28,424 nt of DNA. Source: an uncultured Collinsella sp. (GTDB taxonomy: Bacteria > Actinomycetota > Coriobacteriia > Coriobacteriales > Coriobacteriaceae). Where the stretch lies: positions 1-28,424 of the forward strand of contig URKU01000018.1 in assembly GCA_900548515.1 (NCBI GenBank). Reading direction: 5' to 3'. The first letter of the stretch is position 1. Every line of letters starts with the position of its first letter. This document shows positions 15,049-23,259 of this stretch, in pieces. Position numbers and translations under genes: made by a program. The notes under the pieces are model-generated. The model made no database searches. It was not told where the DNA came from and worked only from the letters and a program-made list of their open reading frames with translations.

Positions 15049-15843
15049 CTATCCTCTAAAGATATCGGTGAGCATAGCGAGTGCCTCGAGCACGCCGCCG
15101 CCGACCGACGTCGCCTTGTCCGAAATGTAGTTGATATAGCTGGCATCGCCGCGCGGATCGACATCGGCGCATTTAAAGCCCTCAGTCACCTGCACGCCGT
15201 TCGCCAAAAGCCCGCGCAGGCAGCCATCGATCTGCGTGCACATGGGCGTATCGTCCGCGTAGCCAATCACGTCTCCGGCGCTCACGATGTCGCCGATTGC
15301 GCGGTCGGACCGAAACACGCCGGCGGCGGGGCTGTGGATAACGCGCTCCTTGCCATAGCCGGCGATCACGCCCGGCACGCCCGTGTTGGGCTGGGGCGAG
15401 CCCTGGGTAATGACGCGGCCCAAAAAATGCCCGCGCATGGTCTCGACCACGGCGTCGCAATCGACCGGCGCGGTAAAGCCCGGCCCCACGGCGATGACGG
15501 TAGGCGCCATGTCGCGCGTGGTGCCCAGGTTGCGCTTGGCCAAAATCGCGTCGACCACAGCTGCGGGTTTAAGCTCATCGAGCATCTTGGCCTGAGGGTC
15601 CACCACGACGGCAACATCCCCCGCTTGGGTAATCTCGAGCGCCTCTGCCGGCGTCTGCGCCAAGCGAGCGCGAATGCCCTCGACCTGGACCTCGCCCAGG
15701 CGAATAGCCTCGCAAAAACTGATTGTGCGGCGGATGCACGTGGGAACCGCGATATCGGCCATAACGACCGACACGCCGGCGCGCACCAAGCGAGCGGCGA
15801 CACCCGTGGCGATATCGCCGGCGCCGCGAACATAAACGAGCAT
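15049..15843 (-). CDS. yqeB: YqeB family selenium-dependent molybdenum hydroxylase maturation protein
   Basis: A 264-residue member of the EF2563/YqeB family. These proteins accompany selenium-dependent molybdenum hydroxylases and are thought to act in maturing their labile-selenium cofactor; the exact reaction is not settled. The N-terminus VRGAGDIATGVAARLVRAG is Rossmann-like. The AVGPGF, GSPQPNTG and SPAAGVF/GDIVSAGDVIG segments are typical of the family. In E. coli the YqeB product is, from memory, a larger protein that also carries an XdhC-like part; here the two functions are encoded by adjacent genes. Divergent from yqeC across a 102-nt gap. Confidence 0.85.
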   Translation of the reverse strand: MLVYVRGAGDIATGVAARLVRAGVSVVMADIAVPTCIRRTISFCEAIRLGEVQVEGIRARLAQTPAEALEITQAGDVAVVVDPQAKMLDELKPAAVVDAILAKRNLGTTRDMAPTVIAVGPGFTAPVDCDAVVETMRGHFLGRVITQGSPQPNTGVPGVIAGYGKERVIHSPAAGVFRSDRAIGDIVSAGDVIGYADDTPMCTQIDGCLRGLLANGVQVTEGFKCADVDPRGDASYINYISDKATSVGGGVLEALAMLTDIFRG

Positions 15844-15903
15844 TCCCGGGGCACCTCCCTGTGCTACGGTTTGAGCAGAGCAAAAGCGGCTCGACCGCTA
15901 CTC

Positions 15904-15931
15904 TGATGATTATTTATTATCACAGTATTAT
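15904..15931. promoter_or_regulatory. Operator-like palindrome and -10 element in the yqeB-yqeC divergent gap
   Basis: TGATGATTATTTATTATCA (15904-15922) is an imperfect 19-bp palindrome in an AT-rich patch. It ends 3 nt before TATTAT (15926-15931), a -10-like hexamer for yqeC. Its position between two divergent cofactor-maturation genes suggests shared control. The -35 sequences are not convincing. Confidence 0.4.
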
Positions 15932-15945
15932 ACGGCGGTGAACAG

Positions 15946-16680
15946 ATGGAAACGGTTAGCGGCAATCTTGCCTCGGCGCTCAGGATCGAGCCGGGCATTA
16001 CCGCGATTATCGGCAGCGGCGGCAAGTCGACGTTGCTGAAGACGCTGGGTCTCGAGCTCATGCGCGCCGGCGGCAGGGTGCTTCTCTGTACCACCACGCA
16101 CATGTTTCCCGTCGCCGGCGTGCCATGGGACGGGTCGAGCCGTCGCCTGAACGCCGCGCCTTGGAAGCCGGGGACCCTGCATGTTCCCGGCTGTACCTGC
16201 GAGGCATGCGCGGGCATGAGCCGCGGAAGTATCTGCCAGGCGGGCGTTTTGGACCCGGAGACAGGCAAGCTCTCCTCCCCTGCCGAGCCGCTCGACCAGC
16301 TGGCGCAGCGCTTTGACTACGTCCTGGCCGAGGCGGACGGCAGCAAGCGGCTCCCGCTCAAGGCCCACGCCGCCTGGGAGCCGGTGATTCCCTCTGGCAC
16401 GGCCAACATCGTCTGGATCGCCGGCGCCTCAGGGCTCGGCAAGCCCATCAACGAAGCCGTCCACCGCCCCGAGCTCTTTTGCGAGCGTTGCGGCTGCGAG
16501 CCTACCGACATCGCCACACCCGAGCGCGTCGCCATGGTGCTCAATGCCGAGATGCAGGCGCTGAAACTCAGCACCGCACGCGTCATGCTCAACCAAGTCG
16601 ACACGCTCAGCGACCCCATGATGGCCGACCGCTTCGAGGCAGCTCTCGACCGCCCCGTCGTCGCCAGCAGCCTCAAGTAG
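15946..16680 (+). CDS. yqeC: YqeC family selenium-dependent hydroxylase accessory protein
   Basis: A 244-residue P-loop protein of the YqeC family, found with selenium-dependent molybdenum hydroxylases. The nucleotide-binding GSGGKST is at about residues 22-28. The TTTHM segment (about 50-54) and the characteristic EADGSKRLPLKAHAAWEPVIP stretch (about 127-147) are present. A cysteine cluster (Cys-Thr-Cys-Glu-Ala-Cys, about 83-88) lies between them. The family role is thought to be in cofactor maturation; the biochemical step is not established. It is the only plus-strand gene of the catabolic block and converges on hyuA across the second palindrome copy. Confidence 0.88.
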   Translation: METVSGNLASALRIEPGITAIIGSGGKSTLLKTLGLELMRAGGRVLLCTTTHMFPVAGVPWDGSSRRLNAAPWKPGTLHVPGCTCEACAGMSRGSICQAGVLDPETGKLSSPAEPLDQLAQRFDYVLAEADGSKRLPLKAHAAWEPVIPSGTANIVWIAGASGLGKPINEAVHRPELFCERCGCEPTDIATPERVAMVLNAEMQALKLSTARVMLNQVDTLSDPMMADRFEAALDRPVVASSLK

Positions 16681-16690
16681 CCGGCCCCAT

Positions 16691-16769
16691 CTCCTCAGTT
16701 GCGGTGAAATACGGACTGTTTGGCCGCCCGACGGCCGCAAACAGTCCGTATTTCACCGCAACTGAGGAG
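16691..16769. repeat. Palindromic repeat element, copy 2
   Basis: Two perfect 32-nt inverted arms (16691-16722 and 16738-16769) flank a 15-nt GC-rich centre that can itself pair (GGCCG/CGGCC). The inner 24 nt of each arm match copy 1 at 13913-13977; the extra CTCCTCA/TGAGGAG ends are unique to this copy. It lies between the convergent ends of yqeC and hyuA. No T tract follows on either strand, so a simple intrinsic terminator is unlikely. Confidence 0.9.
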
Positions 16770-16789
16770 GGGACACGGCATCTTTGCTG

Positions 16790-18157
16790 CTAGCGGGGCA
16801 CGTAGCGGCCGGGCTGGGCTCCGGTGGGCTCGCCATCGCGTGCCGCCAGCACGCCGTTCACAAACACGACCTTGGCGCGGCCATGTGCCCCAAAACCCTC
16901 GAGCGGCGTGTAGTCCACAGCTTGATGCTGTGTCGCGGCACTGATTGTCCAGCGCGCTTTGGGATCCCACACGCACACATCGGCATCGGCGCCCTCGGCA
17001 AGACAGCCCTTGCGCGGGTACATGCCAAACACGCGCGCCGGGTTCTCGCTCATCAAGCGGCACAGATCCTCGGGTCCCAGCTGTCCCTCAAAGCTCGTGG
17101 CAATCGCGACGGGACGATGCTCCACGCCGGGCCCGCCGTTGGGAATCGCGCGGAAATCGTCGCGCCCGCGGTCCTTTTGCCCGTGCAGGTTAAAGCTGCA
17201 ATGATCGGTCGCAATCGTATCGATCTCGCCGGCCACAAGCGCCTCGCGCAGCGCGGCACGGTCGCCGGCATGGCGCAGCGGCGGGCTCATCACGTACTTG
17301 GCGCCCGCAAAGCCGTCCTCGCCCTGCTCCAGATAGCAGGTGTCGTCGAGCATCAGATACTGAGGGCAGGTCTCGACATAGATATTCTTCTGCCCGCGCG
17401 CCTTGGCCGCACGAATGGCCTCGAGCCCCAACTTGGTCGAAAGGTGCACCACGTTGACTGGGGCGTCGCCGGCCAGGTGCGCCAGATACAGCAGGCGGCT
17501 CACGGCTTCGGCCTCACACACGTCCGGGCGGCTGAGCGCATGCCCCTCGGGCCCATGAATCCCCTGCTCGTACACGCGCTTCTGCAGCTCATTCACCAGC
17601 GTACCGTTCTCGCAATGCACGCACAGTATGCCGCCAATACGCTTGAGCTCCTCGAGCACCTCGAGCGTCTCGGCATCGTCCAGGCGCAAATGATCGTAGG
17701 CAAAGTAGGTCTTAAACGATGATACGCCCGCCTCGCGCATAGCCGAAAGATCGGCGCGGTTGCGTTCATTCCACTCGGCGAGTGCCATATGAAAGGCGTA
17801 GTTGGCCGTGCAGGTTCCGTCGGCACGGCGATGCCACTCGGCCAAGGCATCGGGCATGGTCACGCCGCGATCAGCCGTCGCGTAGTCCACGATGGTCGTC
17901 GTACCGCCGCAGGCAGCCGCACGCGTGCCGGTCTCAAAGCTATCGGCCGTCCAGTCCATGCCGGTCCAGCACTGCATGTGCGTGTGCCCATCGATAAAGC
18001 CCGGGAACACCCAACAGTCCGTGGCGTCCTGGACGGTATCGTCCTCGCCCGGCTCAATCGCCGCGGCAATCCGCACAATCTTGTCGCCCTCCATGGCAAG
18101 ATCGGCGCGGCGAAGCCCCTGGGGCGTCACGAGCGCGCCGTTTTTGATGATGATCAT
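16790..18157 (-). CDS. hyuA: Dihydropyrimidinase/hydantoinase-like cyclic amidohydrolase
   Basis: Amidohydrolase-superfamily enzyme that opens cyclic amide (hydantoin or dihydropyrimidine type) rings. The 455-residue protein has the binuclear metal site: His58 and His60 in DGHTHMQ, Lys149 in SSFKTYFAY (the carboxylated lysine), His181 in CVHCENG, His238 in VVHLS and Asp318 in ATDHCS. In E. coli hyuA belongs to the ygeW-xdhD purine cluster. A hydantoin- or ureide-like intermediate is therefore the inferred substrate, rather than free pyrimidines. Its AAGGAG overlaps the mocA stop codon 8 nt upstream, so mocA-hyuA are coupled. Confidence 0.9.
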   Translation of the reverse strand: MIIIKNGALVTPQGLRRADLAMEGDKIVRIAAAIEPGEDDTVQDATDCWVFPGFIDGHTHMQCWTGMDWTADSFETGTRAAACGGTTTIVDYATADRGVTMPDALAEWHRRADGTCTANYAFHMALAEWNERNRADLSAMREAGVSSFKTYFAYDHLRLDDAETLEVLEELKRIGGILCVHCENGTLVNELQKRVYEQGIHGPEGHALSRPDVCEAEAVSRLLYLAHLAGDAPVNVVHLSTKLGLEAIRAAKARGQKNIYVETCPQYLMLDDTCYLEQGEDGFAGAKYVMSPPLRHAGDRAALREALVAGEIDTIATDHCSFNLHGQKDRGRDDFRAIPNGGPGVEHRPVAIATSFEGQLGPEDLCRLMSENPARVFGMYPRKGCLAEGADADVCVWDPKARWTISAATQHQAVDYTPLEGFGAHGRAKVVFVNGVLAARDGEPTGAQPGRYVPR

Positions 18158-18165
18158 GTTGCTCC

Positions 18166-18780
18166 TTATTGATTAATACAGTTGGCCACGCGATCAAAAT
18201 ACGAGCAGGCGGCAATATGCTCCGTTATGCGTCGCTGTCCCTTGACGGTATCGACGTCCCACAGCTCGTAGGCACGCGCCTCGACCAGCACCACGTCGGT
18301 GCGACCTTTGAGAATCGAGCCCCCGCCGTCCTTGCCCTCAAGACGTATGAGCGCATCGAACAATTCCGCCGGAAAGAGCACCGGACTCGAAGGCTCACCG
18401 TTGCACGCAAGACGCACCGGATGCTTGCGGCCACGCTCGTCAAATGTACGAACCATAGCCTCAAAAGAATCCGAACTCACGAGCGGCTGGTCGCCCGGCA
18501 AATAGAGGCAACCTTTCCAGTTGCGTTCGACTCCCCACGAAAGGCCCGCACGGACGCTTTCGCTGCGCAGCTCGCCATCGTGCAGCACACACGGGCAATG
18601 CTTGTCCTCGCAAATCTGGGCGACCTCGGGCCAACGCGTCGAAACCACGACGTCAAAGCCCCGGGGAACCGAATCGATGGTCCGGGCAATCAGCGGCTTG
18701 CCATAGATATCGGCAAGCATCTTGTTGGAGCCAAACCGCTTGCCCTCGCCCGAGGCCATAATGACGCATCCAAGTTTCAT
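18166..18780 (-). CDS. mocA: MocA/YgfJ-type molybdenum cofactor nucleotidyltransferase
   Basis: A 204-residue nucleotidyltransferase of the MobA-like fold. MocA adds CMP to molybdopterin to form the cytosine dinucleotide cofactor used by xanthine dehydrogenase-type enzymes. The N-terminal signature Ala-Ser-Gly-Glu-Gly-Lys-Arg-Phe-Gly-Ser-Asn-Lys (residues 8-19), the ESVRAGLSWG segment and the Mg-binding LPGDQPLVS stretch are present. The ATG at 18778-18780 is preferred to an upstream in-frame start because GGGGAGG lies 7 nt before it. In E. coli the homologue ygfJ/mocA lies between yqeC and ygfK. Here it heads a two-gene unit with hyuA, after a terminator. Confidence 0.9.
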   Translation of the reverse strand: MKLGCVIMASGEGKRFGSNKMLADIYGKPLIARTIDSVPRGFDVVVSTRWPEVAQICEDKHCPCVLHDGELRSESVRAGLSWGVERNWKGCLYLPGDQPLVSSDSFEAMVRTFDERGRKHPVRLACNGEPSSPVLFPAELFDALIRLEGKDGGGSILKGRTDVVLVEARAYELWDVDTVKGQRRITEHIAACSYFDRVANCINQ

Positions 18781-18867
18781 GGTGATACCTCCCCTGAAAC
18801 CATCGTACCCATAACTCGCGCCGCGGGCATCCACATCGAAAGCGCTTATCCCGCACGCCCGCGATGC

Positions 18868-18906
18868 AAAAAAGGGGCACCCCGCCGGTTGGCAGAGCGC
18901 CCCCTT
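18868..18906 (-). terminator. Rho-independent terminator after ygeW
   Basis: A long stem (AAAGGGGCACCCCGCC at 18871-18886 with GGCAGAGCGCCCCCTTT at 18891-18907, imperfect) has a short loop. On the minus strand a T6 tract follows (plus-strand A run from 18868). It separates the ygeX-ygeY-ygeW unit from mocA-hyuA. Confidence 0.85.
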
Positions 18907-18930
18907 TACATGGCTTACCTCAACCCGGCT

Positions 18931-20133
18931 TTAGGCCTGGAACCAACGGGCGGTATTGCGCTCGTCGAGGGCCTTGAGGGTAGCGGCGGGATCGGCAACC
19001 TTCTGCAGGAACATCATGGCTGCGATGGCGTACGGCTTGTAGCTGGCCTCCTTGTACATGCCCACACGGTGCATGTCGAAGACGTCGGCGTTAACCTCGC
19101 CGTGCTCGCAGGAGACACCGGAGATGTCGGCGGGCAGCGGGTGCATAAAGATGGTGTCCTGGCCGTTGGCAGTCTTCTCCATGAGCTCGGTCGTGGAGCA
19201 CCAGTCCTGATGGGTGGCGTTCTGGGCGAGCAGCTCCTTCTCGAGCGCTGCGATGCCGGCGTCGTCGCCCTCGGCGTACAGGTTGGTGCGCTTCTCCATG
19301 GCGGCAAACGGAGCCCAGCTCTTGGGGATCACGATGTCGGCGCCCTCGAAGGCCTCGGCCATGGTGTTGACCTGCTTAAAGGTGGTGCCGGACTCGGCGG
19401 CATAGCCCTTGGCGCGCTCGACGACCTCGGGCATGAGGTCGTAGCCCTCGGGGTGAGCCAGGGTGACGTCCATGCCAAAGCGGGGCAGCAGGCTGATCAG
19501 CGACTGCGGGCAGGACAGCGGCTTGCCGTAAGAGGGCGAATAGGCCCAGGTGACGGCAACCTTCTTGCCCTTGAGGTTCTCGAGGCCGCCAAACTCGTTG
19601 ATGAGGTAGAGCATGTCGGCAGAGGACTGCGTGGGGTGATCGGAGTCGGACTGCAGGGAGATGAGCGTGGGGCGGTGATCCAGAACGCCGTCCTCGTAGG
19701 CCTGCTGCACGGACTCGGAGACCTCGGCCATGTAGGCATCGCCCTTGCCGATGTACATGTCATCGCGGATGCCGATGACGTCGGCCATGAAGGAGATCAT
19801 GGTAGCGGTCTCGCGTACGGTCTCGCCGTGGGCGATCTGGGACTTCTTCTCGTCCAGGTCCTGCAGCTCAAGGCCGAGCAGGTTGGCGGCCTTAGAGAAG
19901 GAGAAGCGCGTACGGGTGGAGTTGTCGCGGAACAGGGAGACTGCCAGGCCCGAGTCGAAGATCTTGGACGAGACGTTGTTCTCGCGCAGCTCGCGCAGGG
20001 CGTCGGCGACGATGTAGAGCGCCTTGAGCTCGTCGGTGGTCTTGTCCCAGGTGTGCAGGAAGTCGCTGCCGTACATACCCTTAAAATCGAGGCCGTTCAG
20101 CTGCTCGACGAGCTCGGTAAACTTAGCGTCCAT
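18931..20133 (-). CDS. ygeW: Knotted carbamoyltransferase YgeW
   Basis: Member of the aspartate/ornithine carbamoyltransferase fold, YgeW group. The 400-residue length matches the family. The carbamoyl phosphate-binding Ser-Thr-Arg-Thr-Arg (residues 72-76), His-Pro-Thr-Gln (166-169) and His-Pro-Leu-Pro (331-334) motifs are intact. The ATG at 20131-20133 follows AAAGGA by 7 nt; the frame stays open another 62 codons upstream but that part does not look like protein. YgeW homologues do not act on ornithine. In the purine cluster they are thought to remove carbamoyl groups phosphorolytically from a ureido-propionate intermediate, an inference here. Third gene of the ygeX-ygeY-ygeW unit. Confidence 0.94.
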   Translation of the reverse strand: MDAKFTELVEQLNGLDFKGMYGSDFLHTWDKTTDELKALYIVADALRELRENNVSSKIFDSGLAVSLFRDNSTRTRFSFSKAANLLGLELQDLDEKKSQIAHGETVRETATMISFMADVIGIRDDMYIGKGDAYMAEVSESVQQAYEDGVLDHRPTLISLQSDSDHPTQSSADMLYLINEFGGLENLKGKKVAVTWAYSPSYGKPLSCPQSLISLLPRFGMDVTLAHPEGYDLMPEVVERAKGYAAESGTTFKQVNTMAEAFEGADIVIPKSWAPFAAMEKRTNLYAEGDDAGIAALEKELLAQNATHQDWCSTTELMEKTANGQDTIFMHPLPADISGVSCEHGEVNADVFDMHRVGMYKEASYKPYAIAAMMFLQKVADPAATLKALDERNTARWFQA

Positions 20134-20334
20134 GGAAATGTCCTTTCTAAAGATGAAACGATCGCAGTGAGTAGATGTGCTCCGGCATGCGCGTGTGGCT
20201 AGAACATGCAGAGCACCATGACGAGGACCCGCCACCGTTGAGGAAGCATGGGAGATAACGACCGCGGGCCCCAAGTCAACAGGGGGTGCCGGGGACACGA
20301 GCGGCCCCCGGCTCAACAAAATCGAGGAATGGGA

Positions 20335-21720
20335 CTAATCGATCTTGTTGTTGGTCAGACCGGCGCGGAACACGGTGGCGTCGCCATCGGCCTGGCTCGG
20401 ATCGTAGAGGTTCAGGGCAGCCACGTACATGGCGGCAGCGGTGACCAGGTCGTCCTTGTAGGTGACCTCGTTGGGAGCATGAGCCTGAGACTCGGCACCC
20501 GGGCCAAAGCCCACGCAGGGGATGCCGTAGCGGCCCTGGATGGAGACGCAGTTCGTGGAGAAAGTCCACTTGTCGCACAGCGGGCGACCGGTGCGCTTGT
20601 CCATGCTGGGCTCGCAGCCGATGCGTTCGTCACCAAACATGGCCTTGTGGGCGTCGACGAGGGCCTTGACGTGCGGAGCGGTCTCCTTGTTGATCCACGT
20701 GGGGAAGTAAGCCTCGGTCTCGTAGACCTCGCCGGTCCAGGACGGACGGTCGTACATGTACATGGAGACCTTCACGTCGTCGCCGTACTTCTTGGCGGCC
20801 GGCAGGTTGCGGATCTCGTCCAGGCAGGACTCCCAGGTCTCGCCGGCGGTCATGCGACGGTCGATGGAGATGGCGCAGGAATCGGCCACGGCGCAACGGC
20901 TGGGGCTGGTGTAGAAGATCTGGCTGACGGTGCAGGTGCCGCGGCCCAGGAAGCGGGCATCCTCGAAGTGCTCGGGATTGTACTTGGGGTCGAGCATCTT
21001 GACGAGACCCTTGATGTCGGTCGACTCGTCGCAGCCGTTGTTGTTGAGGGCGCGGACGTCGGCGATGATGTCGGCCATCTTGTAGATGGCGTTGTCGCCG
21101 CGGTCGGGAGCGGAGCCGTGGCAGGAGGTGCCGTGAACGTCGACGCGGATCTCCATGCGGCCGCGGTGACCGCGGTAGATGCCGCCGTCGGTGGGCTCGG
21201 TGGAAATGACGAACTCGGGCTTAATGCCGTCCTTGTTGTAGATGTACTGCCAGCACATGCCGTCGCAGTCCTCTTCCTGGACGGTGCCGACGACCATGAT
21301 CTTGTAGCCCTCGGGGATGAGGCCCATGTCCTTCATCATCTTGGCAGCGTAGGTAGCAGAAGCCATGCCGCCCTCCTGGTCGGAGCCGCCGCGGCCGTAG
21401 ATGATCTCGTCGGTCTCGTAGCCCTCATAGGGATCGGCATCCCAGTTCTCGATGTTGCCGATGCCGACGGTGTCGATGTGGGAGTCGATGGCGATGATCT
21501 TGTCGCCCTCGCCCATAAAGCCCATGACGTTGCCCAGGCCATCGACCTTGACCTCGTCATAGCCAAGGTTCTCCATCTCGGCCTTGATGCAGGCGACAAC
21601 CTCACCCTCCTCGCAGGACTCAGAGGGATGGGAGATCATAGCGCGCAGGAAGCGAGTCATATCAGCACGATGGGACTCAGCAGCAGCCTTGATAGCGTCG
21701 AAATCGAGTTCTTTAGCCAT
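20335..21720 (-). CDS. ygeY: YgeY family M20 metallohydrolase
   Basis: M20-family zinc hydrolase of the YgeY group, tied by genome context to selenium and purine metabolism. Ligand candidates are His81 and Asp83 (DSHIDTV), Asp114 (GGSDQEGG), Glu149/Glu150 (VQEEDCDG), Glu175 (STEPTDG) and His414 (HAPNE). Conserved stretches such as GRMEIRVDVHG and SPSRCAVADSCAISIDRR fit the family. At 461 residues it is clearly longer than the roughly 400-residue E. coli protein. The extra length is an insertion at about 229-257 before FLGRGT, a short one near 368-382 and a C-terminal tail. The likely role is deacylation of an N-substituted diaminopropionate, which is inferred. 74 nt downstream of ygeX. Confidence 0.93.
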   Translation of the reverse strand: MAKELDFDAIKAAAESHRADMTRFLRAMISHPSESCEEGEVVACIKAEMENLGYDEVKVDGLGNVMGFMGEGDKIIAIDSHIDTVGIGNIENWDADPYEGYETDEIIYGRGGSDQEGGMASATYAAKMMKDMGLIPEGYKIMVVGTVQEEDCDGMCWQYIYNKDGIKPEFVISTEPTDGGIYRGHRGRMEIRVDVHGTSCHGSAPDRGDNAIYKMADIIADVRALNNNGCDESTDIKGLVKMLDPKYNPEHFEDARFLGRGTCTVSQIFYTSPSRCAVADSCAISIDRRMTAGETWESCLDEIRNLPAAKKYGDDVKVSMYMYDRPSWTGEVYETEAYFPTWINKETAPHVKALVDAHKAMFGDERIGCEPSMDKRTGRPLCDKWTFSTNCVSIQGRYGIPCVGFGPGAESQAHAPNEVTYKDDLVTAAAMYVAALNLYDPSQADGDATVFRAGLTNNKID

Positions 21721-21760
21721 TGTTCATAACCTTTCAAACGAAGGAATCTACCTGTGAGGT

Positions 21761-21787
21761 GGCGGAGCGATACCTATTTACTCCGCC
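21761..21787. other. Stem-loop in the ygeX-ygeY gap
   Basis: GGCGGAG (21761-21767) pairs with CTCCGCC (21781-21787) around a 13-nt loop, just past the ygeX stop codon. There is no T tract. It may set the ratio of ygeX to ygeY mRNA by partial termination or processing. Confidence 0.4.
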
Positions 21788-21794
21788 CCAACGA

Positions 21795-23009
21795 TTAGCA
21801 AGTGGGATATTCGCCTTCCCAAACAATGCGGCGATACTGGTCGGGATCGGTGTCGCCCTCGGTGGAGAAGCAGAGCACGGAGCTCGTCTTGTCCAGGCCG
21901 ATGAGTTCCTTGAGCTCGGCGTACTCGGGATCGAGCATGAGGGTCTCGACCAGGCCGGTGGTCACAGCGCCGGACTCGCCGGAGATGACGCGCGGGTCGC
22001 CCTTCTCGGGAGCGCCCAGGGTGCGCATGCCGCGAGCGGTGACCCAGTCGGGGCAGGACACGAAGGCGGTGGCGTGGTTGCGCAGGATATCCCAGCCCAG
22101 GATGTTGGGCTCGCCGCAGCACAGGCCGGCCATGATGGAGGGCATGTCGCCGTCCACGATGCGCGGATCGCCGTCGCCGGCGGCAGCGCCCTTGTACAGG
22201 CAGGCGGCAGGCGCGCACTCAGCCACGACGAAGGTGGGCGGGTTATCGGGATACAGGTTGGTGAAGTAGCCCACCACGGCGCCGGCGAGCGAACCCACGC
22301 CAGCCTGGACAAACACGTGCGTCGGGCGGTTGATGGCCATCTCGCGCAGCTGCTCGGCAGCCTCGGAAGCCATGGTGCCGTAACCCTCCATGATCCAGGA
22401 CGGGATCTTCTCGTAGCCCTCCCAGGCGGTGTCCTGAACGATGACGCCACGCTCGCAGGCGTCAGCCTCGGCGGCGGCCATGCGCACGCACTCGTCGTAG
22501 TTGACCTCTTCGATGGTCACCGTGGCGCCCTCGGCGGCGATGTTATCGAAGCGGGGCTTGGTAGAACCCTTGGGCATGTGAACGACGGCCTTCTGGCCCA
22601 GCTTGTTGGCAGCCCATGCCACGCCGCGGCCATGGTTGCCGTCGGTGGCGGTAAAGAAGGTGGCCTGGCCAAAGTCCTCGGCCAGCTGATCGGAGGTCAG
22701 GTAATCGAAGGTGCAGTCGGCAACGTCCTTGCCGGTCTCATCGGCAATATAGTTGGCCATGGCAAACGAGCCGCCCAGGACCTTAAAGGCGTTGAGGCCA
22801 AAGCGATAGCTCTCGTCCTTAACGCACAGGTTGGACAGACCCAGGCGCGCAGCCTGACCGTCCAGACGGGCAAGCGGAGTGACGGTATATTGAGGGAACG
22901 ACTGGTGGAAGGCACGGGCCTTCTTCACGTGGTCGAGGCTCATGATTCCCAAGTGCTTGTCATCGCTCTTGGGCATCGTGTTGCCCGCCCACTGGATCTT
23001 ATCGGCCAT
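21795..23009 (-). CDS. ygeX: Diaminopropionate ammonia-lyase
   Basis: PLP enzyme that splits 2,3-diaminopropionate into pyruvate and two ammonia. The 404-residue length is standard. The Schiff-base Lys76 lies in GLNAFKVLGGS, the TDGNHGRGVAWAA segment follows, and a glycine-rich phosphate-binding loop (QAGVGSLAGAVVG) is present. The C-terminus keeps SGESGAVTTGLVETL and FSTEGDTDP. It is the first gene of the ygeX-ygeY-ygeW operon. Its product would be the pyruvate-yielding last step of that branch. Regulation is probably from the divergent gap at 23010-23286. Confidence 0.95.
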   Translation of the reverse strand: MADKIQWAGNTMPKSDDKHLGIMSLDHVKKARAFHQSFPQYTVTPLARLDGQAARLGLSNLCVKDESYRFGLNAFKVLGGSFAMANYIADETGKDVADCTFDYLTSDQLAEDFGQATFFTATDGNHGRGVAWAANKLGQKAVVHMPKGSTKPRFDNIAAEGATVTIEEVNYDECVRMAAAEADACERGVIVQDTAWEGYEKIPSWIMEGYGTMASEAAEQLREMAINRPTHVFVQAGVGSLAGAVVGYFTNLYPDNPPTFVVAECAPAACLYKGAAAGDGDPRIVDGDMPSIMAGLCCGEPNILGWDILRNHATAFVSCPDWVTARGMRTLGAPEKGDPRVISGESGAVTTGLVETLMLDPEYAELKELIGLDKTSSVLCFSTEGDTDPDQYRRIVWEGEYPTC

Positions 23010-23095
23010 ACGGTGAACTCCTTAAGTCCTCTCTTGCCGGCCCCCGCATACGCGTTTCAGCCCGATCCCATTCACACGACTGAACTTTTATGTGG

Positions 23096-23148
23096 ATGCC
23101 AAACAAAAAGTTTGTTAGTAATGTTCTACCACACTTTTTGATTGGCAT
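23096..23148. promoter_or_regulatory. Nested inverted repeats upstream of ygeX
   Basis: AACAAA (23102-23107), a 3-nt spacer and TTTGTT (23111-23116) form a perfect operator-like palindrome. It lies inside a wider inverted repeat, ATGCCAA (23096-23102) with TTGGCAT (23142-23148). The spot is about 90 nt upstream of the ygeX start, where promoter control would act. The YheO/DauR-like protein encoded next door is the natural candidate ligand. Confidence 0.5.
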
Positions 23149-23235
23149 ACCTAACGAATTGTTTGTTGCCGTAATCGGTACTTTTTCGCCGCCGAACGGT
23201 CACACAACGCAGCGACGCTTTCGTTATTTGCGGTC

Positions 23236-23259
23236 AAGTGTGGTTTATGGCAAAGTGTG
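23236..23259. repeat. AAGTGTG direct repeats upstream of the YheO-like regulator
   Basis: AAGTGTG occurs at 23236-23242 and 23253-23259 (17-bp period). An inverted copy, CACACTT, lies at 23130-23136. All three are in the divergent gap and could be half-sites for one regulator. Confidence 0.4.

Noticed and set aside
16691..16769. Copy 2 of the palindrome as a standard intrinsic terminator
   Set aside because: No T tract follows the stem on either strand.
18931..20133. Ornithine or aspartate carbamoyltransferase identity for the YgeW gene
   Set aside because: The extended chain and surrounding ygeX/ygeY genes fit the YgeW group; the arginine pathway neighbours expected for argF are absent.
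18169..20202. A very long plus-strand open frame (677 codons) opposite mocA and ygeW
   Set aside because: It is antisense to two well-supported genes with intact motifs, lacks any recognisable domain and is explained by high GC with few stop codons in that frame.
20248..23141. Long Val/Gly/Ala/His-rich plus-strand frames opposite ygeY and ygeX
   Set aside because: They mirror the minus-strand genes and have no ribosome-binding site or domain; shadows of GC-rich coding sequence.
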